From: Chrysomallon squamiferum
Taxonomy: Eukaryota > Mollusca > Gastropoda > Neomphalida > Peltospiridae
Direction: 5' to 3'
NCBI GenBank assembly: GCA_012295275.1
Contig: CM022677.1
Span: forward strand, 22,327,281-22,372,280
DNA length: 45,000 nt
Shown here: piece after piece, positions 33,804-44,509 of the stretch
Layout of the letters: each line of letters opens with the position of its first letter
How positions within the stretch are numbered: the stretch's first letter is position 1
Notes under the pieces: generated by a model
Databases searched by the model: none
The model's input: the letters and a program-made list of their open reading frames with translations, nothing else
What the model was told of the DNA's origin: nothing
Made by a program: the position numbers and the translations under genes

Positions 33804-34284
33804 AAACGTGAGAAAATATATTTATTCCACAGAGTTAATTAATGCGTTTACAAGATGTCAGTTAATATTTTGTTTAGTTTAATACAGCACACTGAAACAA
33901 TAATTTCAACACTGTTTATGACAACTTTCATTCAGAGTAAAGGAAGAATAAAACATTTTTATCTATTAATGTTTATCTTTCTATTGCATAATTTTAGTTT
34001 TCTTCTTATATATTTCAGCTTCATTGGATGTTTTATATTTTCAGGTAATACTTCAATGAACATCATATTTCCGTGTGGGAAAAATAAAATGATATTAAAA
34101 CTTTAAAAAATCATTCTTGTTTTTATTTCAATCTTAGTTTATACTTTATCGACAAGATGCAAATACACTATATTTAAGCATTCTAAGATACAGATTTAAA
34201 TAAATGTGGCATGTACGTATCTCAAAATGATTTATTTAATTTTAAATGTTATGAAATAGAACTCAACATATTTAAATATATACA

Positions 34285-34670
34285 GGCATACATACATATA
34301 TGCCAGATACACGCACACATACACACATACACACATACATGCATACATACCATATACCCTCAAACACACATGCAGACATACACACATACATACAATATAC
34401 TCACATACACACACATACAGACACAGATGCACACATATACATACATACATACATATAAACATACCATATACACACATACACACACATATACACACATGCA
34501 CACATACACACATACAGAGAGGGATACAGATGTACATAAACACAGTCATGCATACTTACACACATTCTCACACGTAACAATACAGAGGAACGTACACACA
34601 TGCTTACATATATATCTACACAGATACAATCATACATATGTACATACGTACCCAGATAGAGAATTACGTA
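34285..34670. repeat. CATA/CACA microsatellite downstream of copy 4
   Basis: Very similar to 26550-26990, including shared non-repetitive words such as CATATACCCTCAAACACA, so the two flanks are recent duplicates. Confidence 0.85.
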
Positions 34671-34739
34671 CATACGTACATCGTCAGTCTGAAACACTAT
34701 GAAATAATTGAAGTTTTCGTAAAAACGACTTATTATTGT

Positions 34740-34925
34740 TACTTTTGTTGTTGTCCTTTCAATTCTATGAACTACGCTGAAGTGGTGTACAAGTTTGATG
34801 TGTTTGGTGACTTTCTATTAAAAACTGTTAAATAAAATAAATACAAATCTTAAAGAACGCAGTTTTAGTTTAGAAAGTGAAATAATGAGTTAAAGAGAAG
34901 TTGTACAACTTGGAAGCTGTTTGTT
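34740..34925 (+). repeat. Inverted-repeat block IRa, copy 3 (left palindrome arm)
   Basis: Pairs with 35211-35395. It is the inner part of a large palindrome with copies 4 and 5 on opposite arms. Confidence 0.82.
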
Positions 34926-35210
34926 TCAGATGTAGTCCAATCTGAAAAGGGCACCATCTTCTTTTTTCCAGTTATTTCATTCATGTTTCTTATGGACGAA
35001 TTATTCTGTAAATGTTATCATAACGCATAATGAACGATACTTGAATATGACATCATTCTCCTCAGTGAGTCTGACTTGTGCGACACTCTGAACCATTTTG
35101 GACATTTTGCAACGTCAGCGTCAACATTGTGATTAAATTATGTTAGGTAATAATGACACTGGCCTATTTCAATGTACTGTGGCAAGAAGATTAGACAGGA
35201 TGTGCAACAA
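34926..35210. other. Centre of tail-to-tail palindrome, partial IRb copy
   Basis: The unpaired centre holds a direct copy of the IRb sequence (TTCATGTTTCTTATGGACGA, ATACTTGAATATGACATCAT) truncated at a CTGTGGCAAGAAG junction near 35185. Confidence 0.7.
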
Positions 35211-35395
35211 AGAGCTTCCAAGTTGTACGACTTCTCTTTTACTCATTATTTCACTTTCTAAACTAAAATTGCGTTCCTTTAGATTTTTATTTTATTTTAT
35301 TTAACAGTTTGTTAATAGAAAGTCACCAAACACATCAAACTTGTACATCACTTCAGCGTAGTTCATAGAACTGCTTTGAAAGGACAACAACAAAA
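35211..35395 (-). repeat. Inverted-repeat block IRa, copy 4 (right palindrome arm)
   Basis: Complement of 34740-34925 from CTTCCAAGTTGTACGACTTC to CATAGAACTGCTTTGAAAGG. It continues outward into the inverted microsatellite flank of copy 5. Confidence 0.82.
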
Positions 35396-35459
35396 ATAAC
35401 AATAATAAATCATTTTTATAAAAAGCTTCATTCCATACTGTTTCACACTGACGATATAG

Positions 35460-35690
35460 GTATGTATCTGTATGTATGTATTCCTCTACCTATGTACGTA
35501 CGTATCTATGTATGAATGTGTGTACGTGCCTCTGTATATTGGTATGTAATTATCTACGTGAAAATGTGTGTAAGAATCCATGAATATTTGTATTTATATC
35601 TGTATGACATTTTGTGTCTATGTATGTATGTATATATGTATGTATGTGTGAATATATGTATGTACATAGGTATGTGTGTGTGTGTGGTAT
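35460..35690. repeat. TATG/TGTG microsatellite downstream of copy 5
   Basis: The inverted equivalent of the CATA flank of plus-strand copies. It resembles 27260-27440 closely (TGTGCCTCTGTATATTGGTA in both). Confidence 0.8.
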
Positions 35691-36181
35691 GTATATATTT
35701 ATGTATTATTTTACAGTTAGTGACTTGTATTTCATAACATTTCTAATTTTACGATACGTACACACGACATTTATTTACATCTGTGTCTTAGTATGTTCAA
35801 TAGTGCATTTGCTTCTCTTCGGTAAAGTATAAACTAAGTTTCAAATGAAAACAAGAACTCTTTTCTTAAAGTTGTGATATCATTTTATTTTTTCCCACAC
35901 GAAAATATGATGTTCACTGATGTATAACCTGAAAATATAAAACAGATAACGAAACTGAAACAGACAAGAACAAATATATAATTATGCAATGGAAACAGAA
36001 ACATTAATAGATAAATATGTGTTATTATTGCTGTACTCTGAATGAACGTTGTCATAAACAGTTTTGAAATTATTTCTTCAGCCACTGTGTAAGTGTGCTA
36101 CATTAAACTAAACAAAATATTAACTGACATCTTGTAAACGAATTAATTAACTCTGTGGAATAAATATATTTTCTCACGTTT

Positions 36182-36643
36182 TCAATATGCGTTGTATCCG
36201 CCTCCGTATTGGTTTCCGTATCCTCCGTATCCACCTCCGTATCCACCTCCGTATCCACCTCCGTATCCGCCTCCGTTATTTCCGTATCCTCCCCCATATC
36301 CGCCTCCATATCCTCCCCATCCACCTCCAAATCCTCCTTTACCTCCTCCGAAACCTCCCCATCCTCCTCCGTGTCCTCCTTTACCTCCTCCGAATCCTCC
36401 CCATCCTCCTCCGTGTCCTCCTTTACCCCCTCCGAATCCTCCCCAGCCTCCTCCGTGTCCTCCTCCAAAACCTCCCCAGCCTCCTCCGTGTCCTCCTCCG
36501 AAACCTCCCCATCCTCCTTTTCCGTAACTGCCTAAACCTCCATTACCTTTTCCGTAATATCCACCAGAGTTTCCATAATAGGTTTGCCCGGCACAGGCAA
36601 GAGACAAGCAGACGGCAAGAACGACGAAAACAGCTTTCATCAT
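36182..36643 (-). CDS. Glycine-rich secreted protein, copy 5 (153 aa)
   Basis: An intact coding exon 36178-36652. Signal peptide MMKAVFVVLAVCLSLACAG, then QTYYGNSGGYYGKGNGG, LGSYGKGG as in copy 3, five GGWGGFGGG[H/K]GG-type modules (two H, then K), a GNNGGGYGGGY segment and the family end GYNAY. No Cys follows the signal peptide. The donor after the stop is GAAAAC|GTGAGA, as in copy 4, which fits its position on the opposite arm of the same palindrome. The 3' exon starts at 35954; AATAAA is at 35884-35889 (complement). Exon 1 ends at 36965. Confidence 0.87.
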   Translation of the reverse strand: MMKAVFVVLAVCLSLACAGQTYYGNSGGYYGKGNGGLGSYGKGGWGGFGGGHGGGWGGFGGGHGGGWGGFGGGKGGHGGGWGGFGGGKGGHGGGWGGFGGGKGGFGGGWGGYGGGYGGGYGNNGGGYGGGYGGGYGGGYGGYGNQYGGGYNAY

Positions 36644-36964
36644 TTTAAAGGACTACAAAAAAGAGAGAAAAAATAAAATACTTATACTACTTGATCGTAA
36701 ACGTCCAGCTTTGAAATACGTCAAATTACGCGATGAGAAGAGACAATTAAACGAAAACACGAAATTGAGTTTTGTAAATACAGATCACTTCGTAAACTGT
36801 TAGATTTTTAAATATTTTATCATTATTTCCATGTTAAGTTTTGTGGATTTACTTAGCAGAGACATAATCAATAAACAACGAATAGCAATCATCTGAGATT
36901 GTAGATTTCTGTTTGGAAACATTAACTGATAAACAGAAAGAAAACTCTTCACTGGTTTACTTAC

Positions 36965-37104
36965 TGAGTTGGTATCGGGAATGAATCTAATGTGTTATCT
37001 TCCTTGCTCTATATATACACAAAACTTGTTAATTAGATTAACGATGAGCTAACAATAAGTAACATTTAACTTATGTGAAGCTTCTGGGCAAGTTGATTGA
37101 TTGG
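36965..37104 (-). promoter_or_regulatory. Promoter and exon 1 of Gly-rich copy 5
   Basis: The CCAATCAATCAA complement is at 37093-37104, the TATATATA complement at 37010-37017 and the donor GTAAGT follows 36965. It is head to head with copy 6. Confidence 0.75.
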
Positions 37105-37403
37105 AAAGCCATCAATTTACTTTGACCTTATAATTTATTTAAGACTGATGATAATTTGCTTTTTCACTTGGTTTCCTTTTTCTTTTGTTTAATACTAATA
37201 AAATAATTAAATAAAACAAACAACAATAAATATTCATTTGCCGTAATAACATTCTCCTGGTATTAATTTGTTAAAGGAGATGTAATCTTTCTGTAATTTT
37301 TTCCTAAATGAAGAAGAAAATAAAGGTACTTCCTGTTTTAAAGGTAAAGCAAATTATCATTAGTCTTAAGTAAATTATAAGGTCAAAGTAAATTGATGGC
37401 TTT

Positions 37404-37543
37404 CCAATCAATCAACTTGCCCAGAAGCTTCACATAAGTTAAATGTTACTTATTGTTAGCTCACCGTTAACCTAATTAATAGATTTTGTGTATATATAGA
37501 GGAAGGAAGATAACACATTAGATTCATTCCCGATACCAACACA
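37404..37543 (+). promoter_or_regulatory. Promoter and exon 1 of Gly-rich copy 6
   Basis: CCAATCAATCAA is at 37404-37415, TATATATA at 37491-37498, and exon 1 ends at 37543. The 300 bp between this and the copy 5 promoter is a second near-palindrome (conserved TAAAGCAAATTATCATTAGT and complement). Confidence 0.75.
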
Positions 37544-37831
37544 GTAAGTAAACCAAGTGAAGTGTTTCCTTTCTGTTTATCAATTAGTATTGAAAAAAAG
37601 ATAGTTACAAGCGTAAATAACTGCTATTCATTGCTTATTGATTATGTCTTTTCTAAGCAAATCAGCAAATTGTAATATTGAAATAATGGTAAAATATAGA
37701 AAATCTAATAATTTACGAATTTTTGTATCTCTACTATAATTTTGCACAATTTGATGTACTTCAAAGTTGGAAGTTTACGATTAAATAATATAAGTATTTT
37801 ATTTCTTCTCTCTGTTTTGCAGACCTTTAAA

Positions 37832-38293
37832 ATGATGAAAGCTGTTTTCGTCGTTCTTGCCGTCTGCTTGTCTCTTGCCTGTGCCGGACAAACCTATTAT
37901 GGAAACTCTGGTGGATATTACGGAAAAGGTAATGGAGGTTTAGGTGGATGGGGAGGTTTCGGAGGAGGACACGGAGGAGGATGGGGCGGTTTCGGAGGAG
38001 GACACGGAGGAGGATGGGGAGGATTTGGAGGAGGTAAAGGAGGACACGGAGGAGGATGGGGAGGTTTCGGAGGAGGTAAAGGAGGATTTGGAGGAGGATG
38101 GGGAGGTTTCGGAGGAGGTAAAGGAGGATATGGAGGCGGATATGGGGGAGGATACGGAAATATCGGGGGAGGATACGGAGGCGGAATCGGAGGCGGATAT
38201 GGAGGCGGAATCGGAGGCGGATATGGAGGCGGATACGGAGGCGGATACGGAGGATACGGAAACCAATACGGAGGCGGATACAACGCATACTGA
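37832..38293 (+). CDS. Glycine-rich secreted protein, copy 6 (153 aa)
   Basis: The coding exon is 37823-38297, preceded by the acceptor CTGTTTTGCAG. An in-frame upstream extension to 37742 lies within the intron, so the first MMKAV methionine is taken. Same signal peptide, then QTYYGNSGGYYGKGNGGLGG, GGWGGFGGG[H/K] modules (H,H,K), and a tail with two GGGIGGGYGG units, where Ile replaces Tyr (GGAATCGGA for GGATACGGA), ending GYNAY. Donor GAAAAG|GTGAGA, 3' exon from 38521, AATAAA 38585-38590. It is intact at all sites and likely expressed. Confidence 0.88.
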   Translation: MMKAVFVVLAVCLSLACAGQTYYGNSGGYYGKGNGGLGGWGGFGGGHGGGWGGFGGGHGGGWGGFGGGKGGHGGGWGGFGGGKGGFGGGWGGFGGGKGGYGGGYGGGYGNIGGGYGGGIGGGYGGGIGGGYGGGYGGGYGGYGNQYGGGYNAY

Positions 38294-38774
38294 AAAGGTG
38301 AGAAAATGTATTTATTCCACAGAGTTAATTAATGCGTTTACAAGATGTCAGTTAATATTTTGTTTAGTTTAATGTAGCACACTTACACAGTTTCTGAAAA
38401 AATAATTTCAAATCTGTTTATGACAACTTGCATTCGGACATCAGGAAGAATAGTACATATTTATCTATTAATAATTTTATTTCCACTGTATAATTATAAT
38501 TTTCTTCTTATCTATTTCAGTTTCATTAGCTGTTTTATATTTTCAGGTAATACGTCAATGAACATCATATTTCTTGTGGGAAAAAATAAAATGATATCAA
38601 AATTTTAAGAAAATAAATTCTGTTTTTATTTCAATCTTAGTTTATACTTTACCGACAAGAAGCAAATACACTATAAACATTCTAAAACACAAATTTAAAT
38701 AAATGTGGCATGTACGTATCTTAAAATGAATTGTTTATTTGAAATGTTGTTAAACACAAATCACTAAAAGTAAA

Positions 38775-39180
38775 ATACATACGTAAATACATACATGGAT
38801 ACATATCTATGCATACACACACACATACGTAGATACATATGTACATACATACTCAAAAAGAGGCATAAAGATATAAATAAAAACATTCATGCATACTTAC
38901 CGACAATATATACATACATATATACAGGAAAACATGTATAATACATACATACATACATACATACATACACACATACATACATATATACATACATTCATAT
39001 ACACATACATATATACATGCACAAATATATACATACATACATACACACATACATACATACACAAACAGACGTACAGATATAGATAAATATACGGATGCAT
39101 ACGTACACACGTATTCACACATTAATACATATATACTTCCATACCAAAACACAGAGACACATACGTTCAATCATATATAC
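38775..39180. repeat. CATA microsatellite downstream of copy 6
   Basis: ACATACATAC-rich flank, more diverged than those of copies 1 and 4, leading into a partial IRb block at 39195. Confidence 0.8.
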
Positions 39181-39194
39181 ACACATACGCACAT

Positions 39195-39840
39195 TCATGC
39201 CACTCTGAACCACTTTGGACATTTTGGAACGTCAGCGTCATCGTTGTCATTAAATTATGTTATGTAATTTGAATGTGTTGTGGCAACAGCATTTTGGCAT
39301 ACGAAACAAGGCTAATCGTTTTGTCTGTGAGGAACTGGAGCCCAAAATGTAAAACCTCTTCAAGTCCTTTCTACGTCGTATCCTCCTTGGTTTCGAGTTT
39401 CTTTGAAAATTGTGTGTTTAATATACGCAGTCTTAGTCTAAGACATTTCATATTAAACGAATAGAATAGCAACACACAATTATCTAACAGAAATACATTT
39501 GGAATTATAAATATTATAAAATTTAACGTTTTAAGATCTTCTAAACTTACGATTTAACAAACCATTTACCATGATGTCTATAAGTTTACTTTATTTTCAC
39601 AGCATTATAAACAATGTGTTCTTAAGATACTTTAAGTTATATGGAAGTTTTTACCTCAGTTTAGTGTGTGTATAAAAGTGATATTTCTTTCTACGAACAT
39701 TGGACTGCTTACTGATTTGGTCAGATTATTTCTTTATGTAGAAAATCAACTACACATTTTATTTTATAATACAACAGTATAATGTAGATATGACACTAAA
39801 TACATCGAGCTTTAGAAGCGGCGGAAAAATGAAAACAAAA
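39195..39840 (+). repeat. Duplicate of the IRb left arm and loop region
   Basis: Direct repeat of 28760-29450: CCACTTTGnACATTTTGnAAC, TGTGGnAACAGCATTTTGGC, the CTCTTCAAGTCCTTTCTACG block and the TATAAAAGTGA element. It shows that the IRb/loop/zinc-finger segment duplicated as a block of about 1.1 kb. Confidence 0.75.
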
Positions 39841-40080
39841 CTAAACAAATAATACAAAAAAAAAAAAAATAATAATAATAATAATAATAAAATAAAATAA
39901 AAAGTGCTTGAAAAACAGAAAGAAAACAGGTTTGTGCTCTGAAATACAATTAATTATTTTGGAAACAGCTGTTTGCTTTCTTTCTGCATGTTTGAACTTG
40001 CACATTTCCGTATCTTTCAATAATCTGTTACACACAGGACAATCTCTCTCAATATTAACAGCAAACCAGGAACAATTCAT
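39841..40080 (-). pseudogene. Zinc-finger-like fragment, copy 2
   Basis: A diverged duplicate of 29557-29802: NCSWFAVNIERDCPVCNRL, then LKDTEMCKFKHAERK. The upstream His of the H-x3-C pair is missing and the stop is lost, so the frame runs into A-rich DNA. Broken, with no regulatory signals. Confidence 0.4.
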
Positions 40081-40570
40081 AAAATAATAATTTTCTATTT
40101 TAAACGCTGTTTTGTAGTTTATCTTTTTTTAATACAAATTCTGGAAACTGTTTTTCAGAAATTTAAGTGTGAAATACTTAACAGATAAATAAATAAAGAG
40201 TAAAAAAAAAAAAAAAAAAAAATATGATCGGTAATGAATAGCTTAATTCACAACATTTAGGTAGTCATTTGTGATACTTATAAGGTACTGAATGTTATAT
40301 AAGAAATGAAAACATATAAAATATATTAACAGATTAGATGAATGTACGGACAGTAATAATCCTAATTTAAATAAACGTTGCATTGCTATATGCAGACGTA
40401 TATCTTTAATCAATCAATAATTAAATGTGTTTAAACCTGAAGCTTACTGATCAAGTAAAACATATTTACAATTTGAAAACATTTCTGGTTCCTGATGCTA
40501 AAAGAAAAAAAAAAGGAAAAAAAAAAGAATCTAATAAAAAGTAAGTTGTACCTAAATTTTTTACTTTTTC
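40081..40570. other. AT-rich spacer upstream of the 24-bp satellite
   Basis: Contains A-runs (40201-40222, 40502-40530) and a part resembling the family 3' flank (TTTAAATAAACGTTGCAT, 40366). It ends in TTTTTTACTTTTTCAG, a good splice acceptor, at 40571. Confidence 0.45.
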
Positions 40571-40599
40571 AGTCTGAGTCGTGTCCTGCATACTCACTT

Positions 40600-41830
40600 C
40601 TTTCTGCGTATCGTGTCCGTATCCGTCTCCACATCAATGTCCGTATCCGTCTCCACATCAATGTCCGTATCCGTCTCCACATCAATGTCCGTATCCGTCT
40701 CCATATCAATGTTTGGATCGGCCTCCACATCAGTGTCCGTGTCCGCCTCCACATCAATGTCCGTGTCCGCCTCCACATCAATGTCCGTATCCGCCTTCAC
40801 ATCAATGTCCGTATCAATCCACATCAATGTCCGTATCCGCCTCCACATCAATGTTCATATCCGCCTCCAGATCAGTGTCCGTATCGGCCTCCACATCAAT
40901 GTCCGTATCCGCCTCCACATCAATGTTCATATCCGCCTCCACATCAATGTCCGTATCGGCCTCCACATCAATGTTCGTATCAATCCACATCAATGTTCGT
41001 ATCAATCCACATCAATGTTCGTATCCGCCTCCACATCAATGTTCGTATCAATCCACATCAATGTTCGTATCGGCCTCCACATCAATATTCGTATCCGCCT
41101 CCACATCAATGTTCGTATCCGCCTCCACATCAATGTCCGTATCCGTCTCCACATCAATGTCCGTATCCGCCTCCACATCAGTGTCCGTATCCGCCTCCAC
41201 ATCAATGTCCGTATCCGCCTCCACATCAATGTCCGTATCCGCAATCAATCAATGTTCCATCCACATCAATGTTCGTATCAATCCTCATCAATGTTCGTAT
41301 CCGCCTGTTCGTATCACATCAATGTTCGTATCCGCCTCCACATCAATGTTCGTATCAATCCACATCAATGTTGGCGTATCCACATAATGTCCGTATCACT
41401 CCACATCAATGTCCTTATCCGCCTGCACATCAATGTTCGTATCAATCCACATCAATGTTCGTATCGGCCTCCACATCAATATTCGTATCCGCCTCCACAT
41501 CAATGTTCGTATCAATCAACATCAATGTTCGTATCCAGTGTCCAATCCACATCAATGTCCGTATCCGCCTCCACATCAATGTCCGTATCCGCCTCCACAT
41601 CAATGTCCGTATCAATCCACATCAATGTCCGTATCCGCCTCCACATCAATGTCCGTATCAATCCTCATCAATGTCCGTATCCGCCTCCACATCAATGTTC
41701 GTATCCGCCTCCACATCAGTGTTCGTATCCGCCTCCACATCAATGTCCGTATCCCTCCTCATCAATGTTCGTATCCGCCTCCACATCAATGTCCGTATCA
41801 CTCCTCATCAGTGTTCGTATCCATCAAACC
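40600..41830. repeat. 24-bp satellite with 18-bp variants, about 50 units
   Basis: The plus-strand unit is CCGCCTCCACATCAATGTCC plus GTAT, with shorter units where CAATCCACATCAATGTTC replaces it. The complement contains GGAGGCGGATACGG, identical to the GGGYGG codons of the Gly-rich genes. Three plus frames read PPPHQCPY, RLHINVRI or SASTSMSV repeats; on the minus strand the Gly frame is stopped by TGA in each unit. The longest plus frame is 40495-41931 (478 codons), with an acceptor-like CAG at 40571 and AATAAA at about 41939. I list it as a satellite first; coding use is possible but not shown. Confidence 0.85.
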
Positions 41831-41939
41831 AATCTTCATGGACTCCTCCAAATACTTCTTCCAATTTACACTTTGCTTCTCATGCGCGAAAACCGCTTCC
41901 ACATTTATCTGTGTCATATCGTGAACTGTGATTATTTCA

Positions 41940-42216
41940 ATAAAAAACACACTACCTTCAGTTTAACTTGTTGTTGACAGAAATAACAGATTGTAAATAA
42001 TAATAATCATAATAATAATTCGTTGAGAAAAAATATCAAAATAAAAAAAGGAAAGATAAAATAATTTATTTGCTTGAACAACATTCTAGTGTGTTTCTTT
42101 TTTAAAGCTGATAAAATAATTTTTTCGTTAATGGAGAGAAAACTAAAGCTGGTGGGAGAAATAATAATTATCATCAATCTTTACTAAATTTGAGATCAAA
42201 GCAAATTGATGGATTT
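41940..42216. other. Spacer between satellite and copy 7
   Basis: AT-rich. From about 42075 (ACATTCTAGTGTG, like ACATTCTCCTGGT upstream of other copies) it is diverged family upstream sequence. Confidence 0.45.
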
Positions 42217-42347
42217 CCAATCAATCAAAGTTTCACATGAATTAAATGTTGCGTAATGTGACGTCACGACCAATCTAAGTAATAAACTTTGTTGTATAAA
42301 TAGAGCAGGGAAGAGAGCTCATCAGAATTAACCTGGAAACCAACACA
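42217..42347 (+). promoter_or_regulatory. Promoter and exon 1 of Gly-rich copy 7, with a CRE-like site
   Basis: CCAATCAATCAA is at 42217-42228, the palindrome TGACGTCA at 42259-42266 and TATAAATA at 42295-42302; exon 1 ends at 42347 before GTAAGT. The CRE-like site and the TATAAATA form are specific to this copy. The surrounding promoter is clearly more diverged than among copies 1 and 3-6. Confidence 0.75.
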
Positions 42348-42698
42348 GTAAGTAAACTGGTCAATAGTTTGCTTTTTGTTTACTTCTTTAATTACTAATG
42401 TACTGAAACATCATTTAGCTTAAACAATTGTTATTCGTGTTTTATTGATTTCTAGACTGTAAGGCAAATTAATAAAGTTTCACGTGAAACTAATTGTAAC
42501 GTTTTTTCTCTATCGTATTTTCATCAGAAAGATTTTCATTTAGTACTTATTTCAGCTCGAGTTACAAAAATGAAATTTAATATTGTGTTCTCTCTAAATA
42601 ATTTGACTTACTGGAAACTTACTACAAAGAAAAGAAAAGAAATAAAAATAAAAATAAAAATTAGAACTTTAGTTCTTGTTTTATTTTAGACCTTTAAA

Positions 42699-43124
42699 AT
42701 GATGAAAGCTGTTTTCGTCGTTCTTGCCGTCTGCTTGTCTCTTGCCTGTGCCGGACAAACCTATTATGGAAACTCTGGTGGATATTACGGAAAAGGTAAT
42801 GGAGGTTTAGGTGGATGGGGAGGTTTCGGTGGAGGACACGGAGGAGGATGGGGCGGCTTCGGAGGAGGACACGGAGGAGGCTGGGGAGGATTTGGAGGAG
42901 GTAAAGGAGGACACGGAGGAGGATGGGGAGGATTCGGAGGAGGTAAAGGAGGATGGGGAGGTTTCGGAGGAAGTAAAGGAGGATATGGAGGCGGATATGG
43001 GGGAGGATATGGAGGCGGATATGGGGGAGGATACGGAAATAACGGAGGCGGATACGGAGGTGGATACGGAGGTGGATACGGAGGATATGGAAACCAATAC
43101 GGAGGCGGATACAACGCTTATTGA
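42699..43124 (+). CDS. Glycine-rich secreted protein, copy 7 (141 aa)
   Basis: The coding exon is 42690-43128 after the acceptor TTTATTTTAG. Signal peptide identical to the other copies, then QTYYGNSGGYYGKGNGGLGG, GGWGGFGGG[H/K] modules and one irregular module (GGKGGWGGFGGSKGG: a short spacer and Gly to Ser), then GGGYGG units, GNNGG and GYNAY. It is the shortest intact copy. Donor GAAAAG|GTGAGA, 3' exon from 43352, AATAAA 43417-43422. The coding exon is nearly identical to the others although its promoter and introns are diverged, which fits conversion or strong selection on the exon. Confidence 0.88.
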   Translation: MMKAVFVVLAVCLSLACAGQTYYGNSGGYYGKGNGGLGGWGGFGGGHGGGWGGFGGGHGGGWGGFGGGKGGHGGGWGGFGGGKGGWGGFGGSKGGYGGGYGGGYGGGYGGGYGNNGGGYGGGYGGGYGGYGNQYGGGYNAY

Positions 43125-43599
43125 AAAGGTGAGAAAATATATTTATTCCACAGAGTTAATTAATGCGTTTACAAGATGTCAGTTAATATTTTGTTTAGTT
43201 TAATGTAGCACACTTACACAGTGGCTGAAGAAATAATTTCAACACTGTTTATGACAACTTTCATTCAGAGTACAGCTATAATAACACATATTTATCTATT
43301 AATGTTTCTGTTTCCATTGCATAATTTTAATTTGTTCTGATCTTATTTCAGTTTCATTAGCTGTTTTATATTTTCAGATAATAGATCAACGAACATCATA
43401 TTCTCGTGTGTGAAAAAATAAAATGATATCACAACCTTAAGAAAATTACTTCTGTTTTTGTTTAATGTCATTTGAACTTTTCTGATACGCAGCATGATAA
43501 AAGTGAAAGAAATATATTTAGAATATTCAAACGTAGATTTATATAAATGTGGCATTTTCGTATCTTAAATTTGGTGGATAGATACGTCATCAGGCGTGT

Positions 43600-43755
43600 T
43601 TGCGTGTCTACCTCCAAACATACATAGATACTTAGATACATTACATACATACATAGATACTTACATAGATACATACATACATACATAGATACATTTAGAG
43701 ATGCATAGATGGAAACAAACAAATATGGATACATAGATAAAGAGATACATATATA

Positions 43756-43828
<73 letters not shown>

Positions 43829-43838
43829 TCTCTCTCTC
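43600..43838. repeat. TACA/GATA microsatellite and (CT)n tract
   Basis: Degenerate ACATAGATAC to about 43755, then (CT)n at 43757-43838 with one CCCTC interruption. Confidence 0.9.
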
Positions 43839-43918
43839 AGTAGTAGTACTAGCAGTATGGTATCGTTAATGATAGTAGTAAAGTTATCTTCTTAGCAGAG
43901 AGACAGAGACTCAGAGAT

Positions 43919-44459
43919 ACTCAGACAATTTTAACTGTGTGTGGTTTTCGCAGTCATAAGACTCAGACAATATTAACTGAGTGTAGTTTTCGCAGTCATA
44001 AGACTCAGACAATTTTAACTGTGTGTAGTTTTCGCAGTCATAAGACTCAGACAATATTAACTGTGTGTGGTTTTCGCAGTCATAAGACTCAGACAATTTT
44101 AACTGTGTGTAGTTTTCGCAGTCATAAGACTCAGACAATTTTAACTGTGTGTGGTTTTCGCAGTCATAAGACTCAGACAATATTAACTGTGTGTGGTTTT
44201 CGCAGTCATAAGACTCAGACAATATTAACTGTGTGTGGTTTTCGCAGTCATAAGACTCAGACAATATTAACTGTGTGTAGTTTTCGCAGTCATAAGACTC
44301 AGACAATATTAACTGTGTGTGGTTTTCGCAGTCATAAGACTCAGACAATATTAACTGTGTGTAGTTTTCGCAGTCATAAGACTCAGACAATATTAACTGT
44401 GTGTAGTTTTCGCAGTCATAAGACTCAGACAATATTAACTGTGTGTGGTTTTCGCAGGT
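43919..44459. repeat. 42-bp tandem repeat, 13 copies
   Basis: The unit starts TCAGACAATATTAACTGTG and continues TGTGGTTTTCGCAG then TCATAAGAC. Period is exactly 42 bp with no indels over 13 units. Substitutions are confined to ATATT/ATTTT, TGTGG/TGTAG and a TGAG in unit 2. Because 42 is a multiple of 3, both strands stay open (SESYDCENYTQLIL-like on minus, FRSHKTQTILTV-like on plus), but nothing shows translation. Confidence 0.93.
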
Positions 44460-44509
44460 TTGGATGATCGAGTGTGGCGTTCTACAGAACTGTGCTATAT
44501 GAAAAGTTC

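Noticed and set aside
43919-44459. CRISPR-like array
   Set aside because: The units are contiguous with no unique spacers, and the DNA is clearly eukaryotic. It is a plain tandem repeat.
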